DNA of 64,000 nucleotides from Cubamyces lactineus (lineage: Eukaryota > Basidiomycota > Agaricomycetes > Polyporales > Polyporaceae): NCBI GenBank assembly GCA_022376465.1, contig JACDTU010000008.1, positions 1,240,001 through 1,304,000 on the forward strand, read 5' to 3'. The notes beneath the pieces are model-generated. The model was not told where the DNA came from and ran no database searches. It saw only the letters and a program-made list of their open reading frames with translations. Positions 1 through 12,605 of this stretch are shown piece by piece. The position numbers and the translations under genes are program-made. Position 1 is the first letter of the stretch. Each line of letters begins with the position of its first letter.

Positions 1-3000
1 CCTGTCAAAGCACATGTCCAACGTCCAATGCAGCGGGGGTGTCCACCGTCCAACCCAAGCTCTAACTACGCACACCACACCGGGCGACAGTCAGTGAACA
101 CGCTGCTGCGCTTCTAACACGCTTGCCATTTTTGAAGCTTCCCCACACTCCCTCCGGCTCCCCAGCCCGATCATCCGACCCTTCCGTTCTGCCAACATCG
201 CATTACCCGTCGCTAGCGGCGCGTGCTCGTCCCCCCGGCCATGCGGGGAGCTCCAAATAACACCCTCCTTGACAGCGGCCAACGGTCATGCTCCCACATT
301 CGCCCGACCGAACGTCTCAAGAGGCTCAGAGCTGCAGCCAGCCAAGCCTTGGCATCGCCGCGCGCACCCACTCTGCGACCGGCTGCATGCTGCGAACCTG
401 TGTGGACGAAACGTCCTCACATACCGCAACTGCACCGTCGATGTGATGCTCGCGTCTCGAGTGTGGGTCGTATCCCGGTTATGCACCTTCTCGACTTGAT
501 CCCAACAGGTGCTCGTACTCGGGTGTGGGCGTCGGCGCACGTTCTCCGGGCTCGTAAGTACACCCGCATAGCCCACAGCCAGCGCGTACGCCGGCGTCCA
601 TGCGTGCTAAACTATTGGATCCCCAATTACGCATTGCCCTTTCATGCTCAAACGCGTTCATCGATGTGTCGTGCCGGCCATTTCGAAACCCACGACTGAC
701 GCACTTGCCAAGGTTGATGCTCGACTTGGCCGTGCCGGCCACCGTCGACGTATGTACTCAGACCGCACAGATTGGCGCTGCTGCGTCCACGTACGCGTGC
801 TTTGCGATCCGCTCTATTCGTTCTATTGCGACGTTTTTGGTGCGCCGTATATTTAATCTCGACGTGTCAGCGACGCTGACGTCGCCGCGACGATTCGCCA
901 GCGTTCGTCAGCGCTACGACGTCTACATCGCGATGCCCCAGTCGCTCCAGTCGCAACGTCTGTATTGTGCATAATTGAAACCGTTACCCCATCCCGCGTC
1001 CCGTGAACCTGAGCAGGTCTATAACCGTTTGGCATATGGCACATGCAATACGCGGCGTACGTCTCCCTCGACAAACCCGCTCCAAAAGCCGACGGACGAC
1101 GGAGGCCGACGAACGCCGCCCCCCGTCGCCCGTCGCGCAGGTACGTATAAGTACCCGCAAGTATGTAATGTGTAACCCGCGGCCGTTCGCGCAGGCCCCG
1201 CGCAGGCGTCTCGAAGCTCGCAATTCGCGGGTCGGAGCGACCGGGCGAACGCCGGCGGCTTCTCAATTCATCACCCTCGGGTTTAAAAGCTTCGTCCACC
1301 ATGTCACTGTCAATGGGCCACGACGCCATGCCGTGGCGTAACCCAGGACACTCGTGCACGTTGCACCGTGCGTCGCACACCAGCTTGGACTGTGAGCCAC
1401 CACCCACACCCCAGATGCCGTCTTCCTGCGACCGACCGTCGCGGCGTCCATTCACGACATGACAAGATAGTGAACAGTGAACGCCGGGTGAGGCGCCTGA
1501 GCCTGGCTTGGCTACTAGTCCACGTAGTCCACATAGTGCGCACGCTTCGTCGACTCGTCCCAGCCACCTTCGCTCTCTCGGCTAAGTTGTAGATACGACC
1601 CAACGTCGCGGCGCACGCGCTGCATCTGTGGACCGTGACTTTCACTCCCTCCCAAGTCAGCGGCCCCAGCAGGTGTAGCGCGTGGAGTGGCCCCTGCTCA
1701 CCACGTAGCTGAATTCCCGTCAACACCATCCACTACTCATGCTTCAATTGTGCTTGGCTGCCTCGACCCCCCTCCCCCAAGCCTCAGGCCCCTCGGCCCC
1801 GGTCGAGCGAACCCAGAAATCCGGCTCGGCCATGAAGCTTTGAAGCTCTGAAGACGCTGCGCACCAAAGGAGACCGAAAGAGGCAACGCACCTGCCCCGA
1901 TGGCCATGGGAAGCTAGGAACTCGCTGGCCATCTCCGAGTCGTGGCCGTGTGCACTGCGGTGTGCCAGGTTTGCTCGCACTCCATCGCGGCTGGGCACTA
2001 TGCTGTATGTATACAATGAATCGCGCTAGGCTCTGCGTTAGCGAGGGCAGGCACGACACCAGGGACCACCGCGATCCCATCCCCCACATGTCGCGGGCGG
2101 AGACCGTCGACGTCTGTTCGCTCTCCGACGCTGACTACCAGTCCTGCAGGCGGAGAGCCTCGACTCTCGGTCTTATGGCTCTAACGACAACGTAGCAAGC
2201 GCTTTCCTTCCCTCGCCCGCGCGCCAAGTCTTTGCCTGGAGCAAAACGCCGAACAGAATTCGAGACGCACGCTGCGAAAGGGAAAACCGGGGCAGCGTTA
2301 CGTCGTTAACGCACCACCATCCGTGAACATCAATCACGATGCAAGCAGGAAACGGCCGACACGACCGCGCTTCCTCCAGGGCTTCTTCGAGACTTCGGGT
2401 CGCCCGCCTGAGCGACGACGGCTCGAGCTCGAGGTCACCAGACCACGGCGCCCTTCTTCCCTTCTGCGGCACTGTGGCAAGATCTCACCCTGCACTGGAC
2501 TCGGCCATCGAGGCTTGTGGGCTTCGACTTCTGGCCATCATCGCTGCGTCTGCATACTGCGACTGTACGCACGCACGCTGACGTCGTCGCCTCTGGCCGG
2601 CCGTCGAGAGAGTCGAGAGATCCTGCACGGGAGATCGGACGTCGACCCTCGACCATCGACCATCGAAAGTAGTCGGTCGTCAGCTTGGCGACCCCATCCT
2701 CAGGCCTCAGACCGCACGCAGAACCAGAACCAGAACCACAGAACAATGCAAGGTGACTGACGATCTCAAGTCGGCGACACGGAACGCGGGAGTAGATCGC
2801 GCATACGGCAGCGGCATGCACATGGCCCAAAGGCCCGGTCCTCCGCACCTGCGAGGCTGCGACGACGCTTCTCCCGGCGTCCTGCTGTCCTGCTGCCCCT
2901 GCTGCCCCTGCTGCCCATACTGTCGTGCTGGGCCTCTTTGCCCCGAACGGTGCAAGCACCCTGCTCCTCTAGGGCGCCCCACCTCTAGCCTGAGGCCTGA

Positions 3001-4249
3001 GGCCTCGCTGTCCAATGTGTAGCTAGTGTTCCGGTGTCCTGTCCCTATCGTCGTCAACATGTGTGCGCGTGCCAGAAGCTCGCCCGGGATGTTCGCAGAG
3101 CCTAGACGTGTCCGTCAGATCCACAAATCGGATGATAGAGGCTCTCTCTCTCTCGGTGCAGATGCAGATCTCGATCTCCCCATGCATGTCGCCAAACGCA
3201 ACGTGGACGCAGATTCCCAACGCCATCGAAAATGTATGGGCGAGAGTGAGTGAGTGAGTGATCAGGTACGAGTGGGGTGCGAGTTGCCGTATGCGGGCCG
3301 CCGACGATGACGATAAGCTGCGCGAGCGGTGTAGGGTGTGTGTATGATTATGGATTATGATATGCGTGCAATCGAACAAAAAAGTCGGGATCGGAAGCGG
3401 AAGCAGAAGCAGCGGAAGGTAAAGCGATAGAGACAGGAACGCCTTAATGTGATGAATGATCGGTCGTGCGTGCGTGCTTGAGTGCGCGGTGCGTGGTGCG
3501 TGCGGCTTTGCGACGATGATATGGGATGGGATGGAACGAGGGGGCCGGCGGCTCGGAGAAAAGGCACCACAGTGGTCGTGGTCGTGGTCTGGGCTGGGGC
3601 TTCCCACCGCCGCCAAGTCCGTTGCTGGGGGATTGGAATATCGGGGGTTGGAACTGAATGCGGTGATAGAGGAAGAACGAGACGAGCGAGTGCGATCGCG
3701 ATGCGTGTCGGATAGAACGGGAATACACCGGATGGTCGTGCCGGACGAGCGAGGCCGGTAGCGAATGGGGATCCATGGCGGATTGGGCCGTCGGACGCAG
3801 CGCGCGCACGCATGGACGCACGCACGCACGCACGGAACGCGGACGCGCGAGAGAAGTGGGCAGGTGAAGCGAGAGGAACGGCGCAGAGCAGCGCAGAATG
3901 GATGGGTGTGGCACGGCATGGCATCGCAGATAGAATCGTGCCCCAGACGTCAGCGCTGCGAGAAGGACGAGCAAGAGCAGGAGCGCGAGCTGGCACGTAC
4001 ACGCACACACATCTTCCGCGTCCGTCACCCGTCGACGCACTCGGCTACCCATTCAGCACCGAGCTTTGCCAAATCTCACCACGAGTTCCCACTCCCGTAC
4101 CGCAGCCAGCATCCCGCTCTCTCTCCCTGGCCCGAGCTCTAGCCCTGCTCCAATCCTATCCAACCTCAACCCAACTGCAACCCCAACCCCTCTCCCTCCT
4201 CCAACGCCCACCCCAGGTCGCCCCAGCGCCCATATGCCCAGCTCACCAC
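1..4249. other. gene-poor GC-rich stretch, no convincing gene
   Basis: No reading frame here carries a recognisable domain or a set of exons that join in phase. The long open frames, such as 3023-3919 (-) and 853-1455 (-), are rich in Arg, Pro and Ser and overlap other equally long frames on both strands, as expected of GC-rich non-coding DNA. Short repeats occur: CTGCTGCCC units near 2881-2915, a CTCT run near 3141-3152, GAGT units near 3243-3262 and ACGC units near 3817-3834. The right part probably holds the 3' flank of the bL19m gene. A rapidly evolving gene with many short exons could be missed. Confidence 0.5.
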
Positions 4250-4774
4250 TCACCGCAGGCCCGCCGAGATGGCCGTCATCTTGTCGGGCGAATCGCGCAG
4301 GTAGTACAGCTTCGCCCTGCGCATGCGCGTGCCTTGCCTGCCCTCGGAGCCCTTGCCGCCAGCGCGCATGAGGACCTTGATGTCCTTCACGTGCGGCGAG
4401 CACACGAAGAATTGCACCTCGACGCCCGTGCGGTTGATGACGTTTCGGAGCAGGAAAGACGTATCCGCGCCGCGCCGTCGGATCGCGAGCACGACGCCTG
4501 TGAACAACGTCGGTGCGTGGTTCGTCGTCACTTGCAGGACCGAGCCTGGCATTATGCGCTCCGGGTGCTTCTTTCCAAATCTTGCCAAGAGTTCGAGCTT
4601 TTCGGGCGAGAGGAGACGTTGTGGGAGGTAGGACATCAATCCCTTTCCTACTCTAGCCGGTTCGGGGGCGGGCACGGCGGGGGGCGGGGGGATGATAGCT
4701 GTCTTAGAGAATGGGTACGGCTGTGCGGCCGTCGACATGAGCCGTTGTGTACATCTCCGGAAGGCGTTGAGCAT
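4250..4774 (-). CDS. IMG1: mitochondrial ribosomal protein bL19m
   Basis: Structural protein of the mitochondrial large ribosomal subunit, bacterial L19 family. It is a single exon of 174 codons. The first 20 or so residues (MLNAFRRCTQRL...) are basic and Ser/Ala-rich like a mitochondrial presequence. The L19 core follows: an RIMPGSVLQV stretch, a central RRRGADTSFLLRN segment, and the family's typical C-terminal end with RRAKLYYLRD. It is longer than bacterial L19 (about 115 residues) mainly through the targeting and linker region. The ATG at 4774 is the only one placing the presequence directly before the core. Identification is firm; the symbol follows the yeast bL19m name and is less certain. 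Confidence 0.88.
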   Translation of the reverse strand: MLNAFRRCTQRLMSTAAQPYPFSKTAIIPPPPAVPAPEPARVGKGLMSYLPQRLLSPEKLELLARFGKKHPERIMPGSVLQVTTNHAPTLFTGVVLAIRRRGADTSFLLRNVINRTGVEVQFFVCSPHVKDIKVLMRAGGKGSEGRQGTRMRRAKLYYLRDSPDKMTAISAGLR

Positions 4775-6223
4775 GGTAGAGAGAAGCCCCAGAGAAGGCC
4801 AGAGAGGGCAGTCGAGCAGTCGACGGCGGCGATGGTGGTGTCACAGAACGAGCGGGCCTCTATCGTCAACGACAGCAGCGAAAAGTGAGGCGCGTGACAC
4901 GTGATCTAATGGAAATAGACGCCTTCACGCGACATGGACGCGTCGTCGCGAGCGCGCGCTCGACTCTCGAGCACGGTCGTCTTTCGTTTTGTCTTGCGCC
5001 ATCGGACTCGGTCAGAAGTGTGGCTTATCTTCGTCGTATCGTATTACGGCAATCGATGCAAAATGAACTATGTCCGAAGCGTATGGTATGGTTCTCGTCA
5101 ATTCCTTACCTGTACAGCTCGGCTCCGAGACTGCGTAAAGCTCGAGGCACATCTCAGCGCGAGCAGCGCCACACTCATACTGTGCTAAGCGATGGGTTGG
5201 ACAGGGGAAAGAGCGATACATGCAAAAAGACAGACGCGCAAGAAAGGGAATCGAGCGGGCGTGCGAGAGTAGAGGGGGAAAGAAGTGACGCTCCGCCGGT
5301 CGGCGAGACCAAGAAGGCTTCTCGCAAACTTTGCGACTGCGGCGAGAGCGCTCTTTGAGAGGCCTGACGTACGGTTTCAGGTAATGCGCGCGCAGCCAAG
5401 ATGACATTGGGGAAGGGGCTGTGAATGTGCTGAGTGCTGAGCTAGGGCCCTGGGGCGAAGGTGCGAGGACGATAGCGGCAGAGTGCGATGGGGCCCGAGA
5501 GAGCATGGATGATGTGCTCGAGTCGTTGCGAACGCGATTGGGGTCGTGGTGCAGTAAGCGGGGGATAGAGGTAGGCGAGAGGGAACGTGGGTGGCCGAGG
5601 GTGAGCCGGAGGAGGGGGCGTGGATGTATGTCGGAGGAGGTGACGGAACGGAGGGCGGAGGAGAGGAAGGGAGCGGAAGGCTATGGAGGGCTCGGTCTGA
5701 GGGAGAGATGGATCTGGAGATGACGATGGGGCTAGGACGAGGATGGGAGGAGGATAGAGACCGGAGAGAGGGAGGAGGAGCACGTGTGGGGATGGGTGAT
5801 ATGGGAAGGGGATCGTCTGTGTGATAAAACGAGAGAGGGTTCTGGCGGAGAGAAGCAGCTCATTCCACGGCTGGGGCCATCGGACGCTCTACAGACGAGG
5901 GCCCATGCTCATGCCAGAGCCAGAGCAGCCTCCTGCGCACACCGGCGCCTCTCTCGCTGCCACATCCAGATCTCAGACTGGTCGTCCTGCCCTCTCTTCG
6001 TCAATCCAGATCCTCCCTTTCCTTCGCTTCACGCCGAGAATCCCTTCCGGCTTGGTCGTAATCTCCCCCAGCTTCCTTCCAACTATATATCCCTTTCCCC
6101 TGTCTTCTCGCCACTCGCCCTCTGCTGCTCTTTCAGCTCCGTCCTCTCTACTCCGAGCCCTGTCCTCCGTCCCGCTCTATTCCTCCTCCTTCCTCGTTCC
6201 GCCGCAGCGTCCTCACAGCCCTA
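4775..6223. other. intergenic region between bL19m and F-box gene
   Basis: Contains the promoter of bL19m on the left and the pyrimidine-rich 5' region of the F-box gene on the right (long C/T tracts on the + strand from about 5950). One minus-strand frame near 5095-5164 starts with a basic, presequence-like stretch and meets a GTAAGG donor, but I could not join it to a credible second exon, so no gene is called. Confidence 0.4.
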
Positions 6224-7527
6224 ATGGCCCTCGCAGCTCTCCCCACAGAGCTCCTCGACGCCGTCCTTGCTCCCCTCACCCCTCACCCCTCCGCCCTCGC
6301 CGCCGCCGCACTCTCCTGCTCCGCCCTCAACCCTAGTGCCACACGCCTGCTCTACCGACACCTTTCCCTTTCGGCATACGCACGCAATCTTTCCGTCGTC
6401 AACCTCCTCGCCGTCCGACCAGATCTCGCCGGCCTCGTCCGCACATTCTCCGTTCACCTCGACGATGCCGAGCCTGCCGTCCTCTCGACGTACTCCGACC
6501 TTCAGCGTGCTCTCGCACTCATGACGAATCTCACGAGTCTCGCCCTCTACGTCGACGCTTCCGCCAGTTGGATTCTCTCACCCCCGCAGAGCAAGAAGAG
6601 CCAGAAGGGTGATATCCTTCACTCGGGGCTCCCTTTCTACCCGCGTCTCGAGCATCTGACCTGTAACTTCCCGCTCGACGCACACCTCGCCGCATTTCTC
6701 GGCCAGGTGCCATCTCTTATCTCCCTCCAGCTCGCCTCCCTCCTCTCCAACGCTGACGCGGACGTCGAATCTGAGCCTGAACACGTCTTCGTCCCATCGT
6801 CACATATACCTCTTCTCGAAGCGTACACGGGCCCCGCCAATATCCTCCCTGCCCTCGCCTCTCGCCCGCTGAGGGCTGTCCACCTCTCTGGCGACCTCAC
6901 ACTTGATCTCCTCCCGTCTCCTTCGGGCGCTCCGTTGGCGGAAGACGACCTGTCCCGCCTCCGAGGATCGGGCGCTACTCCCCATCACACGCCGCGCGCA
7001 CCCACAAGCTCAGACAACACCGGCGCGCTCCTCCAAGTCATGAGCGCGATGACCAGCGCCGCTCCCGCACAGCTTCTGGAGACACTCGCGCTCGCCTACC
7101 CCAACCTCGTCTGTCTCCGCCTCATGACGACGCGCGCGCTGTGGGAACTGCCCGACTTGGTGAGTTTTTGTCTCTGCGCACCGTGGCGGTAAAGCTGACT
7201 CAGCCACTTTCCCTCTTCCCGCGCCTTCCTCGCGCGCCCCAGGCATTCTATTCGCGCATCGCGGCCACCCTGTCGACACTTCCACACCTTGCCGCGTTCG
7301 AGCTCTCGGGCATCCACTGGCAGTCCAGGCGCAAATCACCGTCGCCGTCGGATTCCTCATCATCCTCTTCCGCCGTTACAACCGCAGCAGCAGCTACGGA
7401 AAAGGAGTGGATCTCCCCGCCGGTAAGCCCCCGCGCCGCTCAGCTACCGCCGCCCGACGAGGAGGAGGATGACCTGGAAGATCGCGACTACGACTTCGAC
7501 GGCGCGTTCCTCGACTGGTCGTACTGA
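6224..7527 (+). CDS. F-box/leucine-rich-like protein
   Basis: Probable substrate-recognition protein of the SCF ubiquitin ligase type, a class greatly expanded in basidiomycetes. Two exons, 6224-7159 and 7243-7527, joined in phase 0 across an 83-nt GTGAGT...CAG intron, give 406 residues. The N-terminus (LPTELLDAVLAPL then SALAAAALSCSALNPSATRLLYRHLSL) matches the F-box pattern, where LP opens the helix and the later stretch ends it. Leucine-rich segments spaced like irregular LRRs follow (for example NLTSLALYV, YPRLEHLTCNF, PSLISLQLAS, YPNLVCLRLM). The C-terminal 80 residues are Ser-rich then acidic, probably disordered. The target is unknown, and the LRR assignment is from spacing only. Confidence 0.7.
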
Positions 7528-10500
7528 GCTTGCGTTGCACCGGCCAGCGGGAAGCGGAGAGTGAGAAAGGGCGGCCGGACAGGAATCTGGACAGAGGACA
7601 TCGAGAGGCGCGAAGCCGCCTACTCGAGCTCGGTGCGTCGCCGTGAGCGCTTCGTAGCCTGTGTCTTACCCTCGTCGTCCCCGGCGGGATTGTCGATGTT
7701 GTAACGCATCCGACCCGCCCTCGTCTCTCTCGCCCAAGCTACGGCCCCGATCTGCACGTTATGGTCCGTTTTGGCGTCGCCGTCCTACTCTGGGAGAAGC
7801 CTATCCGACCCATGTGTTTCGTCATGATCGTCACGACCCTGTTAAAACCTAACCAAAAAGTACGCTATATCCCGGAGCCATCTTCGTGCCATAGGCCGTT
7901 TCCTACCCAATTGCCGCTGCCGTTGCCTGCCGACTTGGACTACGCCTCCTTGCTGCGGCCGTAGTTTTCGGTGCCGCATCTCGAACTCTGCATTCGCCTT
8001 CTCCGTCCGTTGCTTCGCTCGCCGCAGTAGCAGCAGCAGCAGACACGCCACCATTGACAGTTCCGTGGCCGTTGTACCGCAGCGGCTGCGTAATTTATCG
8101 ACCCGTCGTCCGTCCACATAGGCCGTTCGTCCGTCATTCAGTTATCGCCTCCGACCCCCCGACCCGCGCACATTGGCATTGGTTTCCCCATACCCTTGTA
8201 ACCCCGTCCGTCTGTCACCCGCACTTTGTTCGTCGCCCCCTCAGTTTGCGTCCGTTAATGTTGTTGTTGTCTGGAATGTTCCTTTTCGTCACTTCTTCGC
8301 TATCGTATACCGATACCGCTCATGCCACCCCCTCCCGCCCCATTTCACTCGCCCGCGCACCGTTTCTCTGTCCCTCCAGCAATCCCTCTGCCCTGCTTCT
8401 GAACCCGAACCCGTTGTGTGTGTCACTATCTCTTTTCTTCTCTTTCTCATCCCCATTATCGTTTTTCCTCTGCTTCTCAGCCGAGCACCTCATGCCTCAT
8501 GCCGTCGCACTCGATCGCAATAGCGTTTCTCCCGCAGCACCCTTCTCCTTCCGTCTTTCATTTCCCTTGTCCCTTTCATTTGGCGGCGGCTTCACCAGCC
8601 GCCTGCGCCCATGCATGCACACCTCCCTCCGCCTCCGCCTCCCTGTCCTCTCCGAACTTATCGTACCGCCGTCGTCCTCGTCCTCGTCCTCTTCTCCCGC
8701 CCCAGCCCCAACTCCCCAGTTAATTTAACGTACCAGCCGATACGGGCTTCTGTTACTCTTCTCACGAACTTTAACTCCTTCCCGCCGTCCCCATGCCGCC
8801 TCTCCTCAGCTTCCCCTCGTCTTTCGTCCTTCGCCCTTTCCCTGCTCCCGCTCCCGGTTTTTGTTATTGTTAGTTCTTGTGTTCGCCTTTGGTTTGTGCA
8901 GCAGCGTCGCCGTCGCTCGGCGATGGCGCGTGGCTCCCGTTAACGGCGGCTTCGTCGCGTTCCGCGCTGTATGTACGTATCGTAGACAGGTAGTAGCCGT
9001 TAATATATAATGCCCTTGAGGACCTCTATGCGAGCTCTGCTCTCGCGCACCCGTGCACCTGTGTCATTATAGGTCATCATGCGTGCGTTCGACTCGTGCG
9101 ATGATGTAAATCCGTCGATATCATCGACGTGTGTGTGCACTGTGGGTTCCTTCTTTGACTGCCGATACATCGAGCTTCATCGAGCCTGTTGGATCTGTGG
9201 CTAATTCGCTCCTCGTGCGGCGTCGACAACGCCCAGGAGGGTGGTGTACATAGTTCGACCCAACATTAAAGTTTGATTATACATAGCTCCGCAGCACGCC
9301 GGGGCCCACAACGCTCACATTGTCAAATTTATGATTACAGGCTTAGTACAGCAGGTTACAGTTCGATCGCGGGCTCAAGCAAGGTCGAGCCTGCTCACGA
9401 TCCCTACCGCTGAGTACTGAGTACGTACAGATGCATCCTACAGGCTACCGCTACGTACGACGTCCGTCGAGGTACCGGTGTCATGGTTCGTCACATCATG
9501 GGCCCGTGCTAGACTCGACGACGCTTATGGCAAGACGGGGAAGCGTGCGCTACGTATACGTCTTATTACTGAGCGCAAACCCTCGTCGACGTCGAATTCG
9601 AAGTGGAAGCGCATCCGTGGAGTCCTAGCCTCCCAGGGCAGGATCGAATACGAACGCGCGAGTGAAGCGGTACGTCGCTTACGCGTATGGTGGAATCGCA
9701 AAAGAGTCGAGGGGGGTTCTCAGGCTTCGCCCGCGCTCCCATGTCGAAAGCGTCACTTGCGTTGCCGGGCCCCACACGCCCACTCGCTCGCACTCAGCAC
9801 CGTGCCTTGTCCTTGTCGCTTACTTCCACCCATCAAAGTCCCCGAGAAGGCACACACACACACGCGCGCAGGAGAACAATGGTTCTTCGCAGCCCGTGTT
9901 TGGAGAGGGCAGCTCCAACAACCCCACGGCGACAGTCGCTGAGCAGCAGCACCGAATCCGATACGGCAGCGCGCCCTCGCTAGAACCCCAGGAAGCCGGT
10001 TGAGTGTACGTACGCACGGCACAGCATATAGAGATGGGGGGTTCCAGGGGTTCTGTGGCGTACGCGATCCTGCAGCGATAGTGTGCAATGGCCACATCCG
10101 ACATCGCTCAGGCTGCACCTGGGCGTGCAGCGTGGGGGGGGCCCGGGCTGCTGTCACTGAAGGACAGATTCAGAGTCAGAGTCGGAAAACGGACAACGTG
10201 CCTCGACTTCGAATTCGCGCGTCCGATAGCGCGGTCTAGCACGCTAGAGTAAGCAGCAGCGGCGTGCTGCGTGAATTTCCCCGGGATTGGAATTGGAACA
10301 TGGGTGGAGGGCCTCTCCGCTCGGTGGATATATACATGGCTGGCCACACGGCACACGGCGATGGCGATGGCGGCGGCGGAGAGGGAACCCTAGATTCGTG
10401 GGAGATGCGTATCGAAGGAGGACCGTGGGGGCTTGGAGGGGGAAAGGGCACACCGCGCTAGCGCGGTGGAGGAGTCGAGACACGCACGATAGCGAGTACA

Positions 10501-11103
10501 GACGAGCACACGGGACAGGCAACAGCGATCACAAGGAGAAGGGGCCCGCGCGAGAACGGGGACCGAACTCAGACTGCAGCTGAGCTGTTTTGCACTGCAA
10601 CCGGCGCTGTGGGCCAGCGCAATCGGCCCTTCAGCGACCATTGCAGCAGTCACAGCACCAGCACCAGCACCAGCACCAGCACCAGCCCGCGGCTCGGTCG
10701 GTCGTTCGCGCGCTTCGTACAACCAAACGTCTTCATCTGAATCCGTGCAGCTATATACAAGAACCACAGCCGGCGCTCCGCAAGAGGCACCGCGACGGTG
10801 CGAGGCTAGTGACGAGGGGGCTGCGCGAGGCCAGACGGCCGCGCGCGGGAGCTTGGTTGTGGTTTTCTGCCCGTTCCGCATGGGCATAGTCGGGGTTTTC
10901 GATATCGGGATCTCAAGATGGGCTTCACGACGCAGCGCGTCGAGCACGCCGAGCCGCCCGTCGAAGATCGCCGCAGATCCGCTCAATGCTTGCCCCTATC
11001 GGAGCCACGCACGCTTCTTCTGAGGCCCAAACTCTCGCCAGCCTCCGCATCCGAGCACATCTCGCGCCGAGATCTCGCGCGCAACGGGCGCGAGACGGCT
11101 GGC
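7528..11103. other. 3.6 kb gene-poor stretch with simple repeats
   Basis: No supported gene. From about 7940 to 8880 the + strand is strongly pyrimidine-rich (CCGTC, CTCT and TCGTCC tracts), giving long but low-complexity frames on the + strand. A CA run followed by CG units lies at 9851-9868. The part next to 11103 holds the 3' flank of the MYND gene. A non-coding transcript cannot be judged from sequence alone. Confidence 0.45.
10653..10686. repeat. (CAGCAC)n hexanucleotide repeat
   Basis: Five perfect CAGCAC units followed by a partial unit. It lies between genes; the surrounding frames give only Gln-His or Ala-Gly repeats and carry no recognisable domain. A simple microsatellite that may vary in length between strains. 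Confidence 0.85.
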
Positions 11104-12605
11104 TCAGTGGAAGCTGGTCGCGATCCCTGCGGAGGTGAAGTCCGTCGATGCGACAATCGGGATGTCTTCGTCGTTTGGGCGCGATTTTCCGTGCAAGATG
11201 GCTTTGTACATCGCCTTCTGCTGCTGATGCAGCTGACAGCCTGAAAATAGCAGAAACAGACGTGAGCGGCGCCGCGGAAATGGACGAATAGACCACGCAC
11301 TAGGCTTGTGTGCTTTCCAGTCTTCTTTCTGACACGCCTGTCCACAGTAGACGACTTCCTTGCATCCCGCACAACGCTTGAATTCGGCAACGCGGGCTTC
11401 GCGATTGTTGCATCCTGCGCGCGAACACCTTTTCAGGACGTATGACTTGACTTCGGAATCGCTGTTCGCCCATTCCCAGACGTCCGGTGCCATCCACAGG
11501 TTCTGTGCGAGCCACAAGTAGTCATGTGCTGACTCAGGGCCGTTCAACGAACGTGGGGTATTGTTGAGTGACTCTACATGCACCGCACCAGTCAGCACAC
11601 ATTCGTCGGAGTTGTCGGACTTATTCATAGACGTACTAGGCCTCTCAACCTTGGCGAGTATCTTCGCCAGGACGAACGGGTTCACGCAGGCAGCAATCCT
11701 TAGGTACTGGCGGGCAAGCTCACAATCGCCCCACAACTTAAAGGCTGCCAGGGCGGCAGTGTAGACCATAGAGTCGTCTGCCCTCTTCTTGGTGTTCTCG
11801 ATGAACTCCTTAGTCAGCGTTGCTTGGCTGGGAGGCTCGAAAGTGCATCCCCCGCGAGGAGGGCTACAGGTTTCGGGGTCCCGACGACCAGGATCAAGCC
11901 ATGCCTGAGCAAAGGAAAGGGCGTCAGCATTGCGACCCGCCTGGAGAAGGACAGAGCCGAGCCAGTCGCGTTGGCCCAAGTTGTCTCCAGGGCAAAGGCG
12001 GAGCATCTCGATCATAGTCGCTCTGGCAGAACACGAGTTATGTGTTAGCGCTGGGGAATGAATGGGCGAAGACATGGCGGAAACTTACGCGGACTTGTCA
12101 TACTCCTTGTTCTCGAACGCGAGCCTGACCTTAGCTTGCAGCACGCGCATGTACGGACGCGTCTCTAGCATGCCCCAGAAGTGTCCCACGTACTCGCCAC
12201 CGTCATCGAAGCAAGTAGGGCTCAGGTGACGCTTCAGAATGGCACGGCCTTGGGCGTAATCTCAGAATTGTGCACAAGGGGCTTTGATATGAGCATACCG
12301 TTCGCCTCGGCTTTCTCGAGCAACTTGATACCCTCCCCGATGGTGGGCATAATGAAGGCCATCTGAACATAGGCATCTAGGTTGTTCGGGTCCTCCATGG
12401 CCTTGAAGAGGTATGGCAGTGCCTGCTCGGGCTTTCGACGGTTGCAGAGATCTTCAGCAATTTCCAAGCTGCAGCAATTATTCGACGTCAGACATTAGTC
12501 GCTTTCACATAGCTACAACGCCACTCACTTTCTAGTCGACTCCTTGGATACCAGGCCGCCTCCGAGGCCCATAAAGGCCTCCCCACCACCCATACGACGA
12601 TTCAT
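11104..12605 (-). CDS. MYND-type zinc-finger protein
   Basis: Predicted 425-residue protein ending in a MYND zinc finger, a fold that binds partner peptides. Exons (in gene order) are 12529-12605, 12299-12468, 12089-12260, 11301-12022 and 11104-11240; all phases agree. The finger spans about residues 339-382 with Cys at CSRAGC, CAGC, YCGQAC and the closing HKPSC; the last Cys is created by splicing out the 60-nt intron 11241-11300. The N-terminal two thirds look helical (KALPYLFKAMEDPNNLDAY, LLEKAEAN, WLGSVLLQAGRNADAL), like TPR-type repeats. It resembles a family common in agaricomycetes; the cellular role is unknown. The second intron is only 38 nt (see findings). Confidence 0.82.

Noticed and set aside
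853..1455. 200-codon open frame on the minus strand
   Set aside because: Arg- and Gly-rich, no recognisable domain, and frames on the other strand are similar in length; typical of GC-rich non-coding DNA.
3023..3919. 298-codon open frame on the minus strand
   Set aside because: Composition is Ser/His/Arg-rich and simple, overlapping frames on both strands are equally open, and no domain or signal fits.
4905..5164. Possible small mitochondrial protein on the minus strand (presequence-like exon plus a basic second exon)
   Set aside because: The first exon has a good donor, but the basic downstream frame does not join it in phase with a normal acceptor and matches no family I know.
8054..8728. 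224-codon frame on the plus strand with hydrophobic stretches
   Set aside because: The hydrophobic look comes from pyrimidine-rich DNA (Leu, Phe, Ser, Pro); no neighbouring exon or domain supports it.
9361..9410. GTTCGATC motif resembling a tRNA B box
   Set aside because: No A box at the right distance and no cloverleaf stems could be formed.
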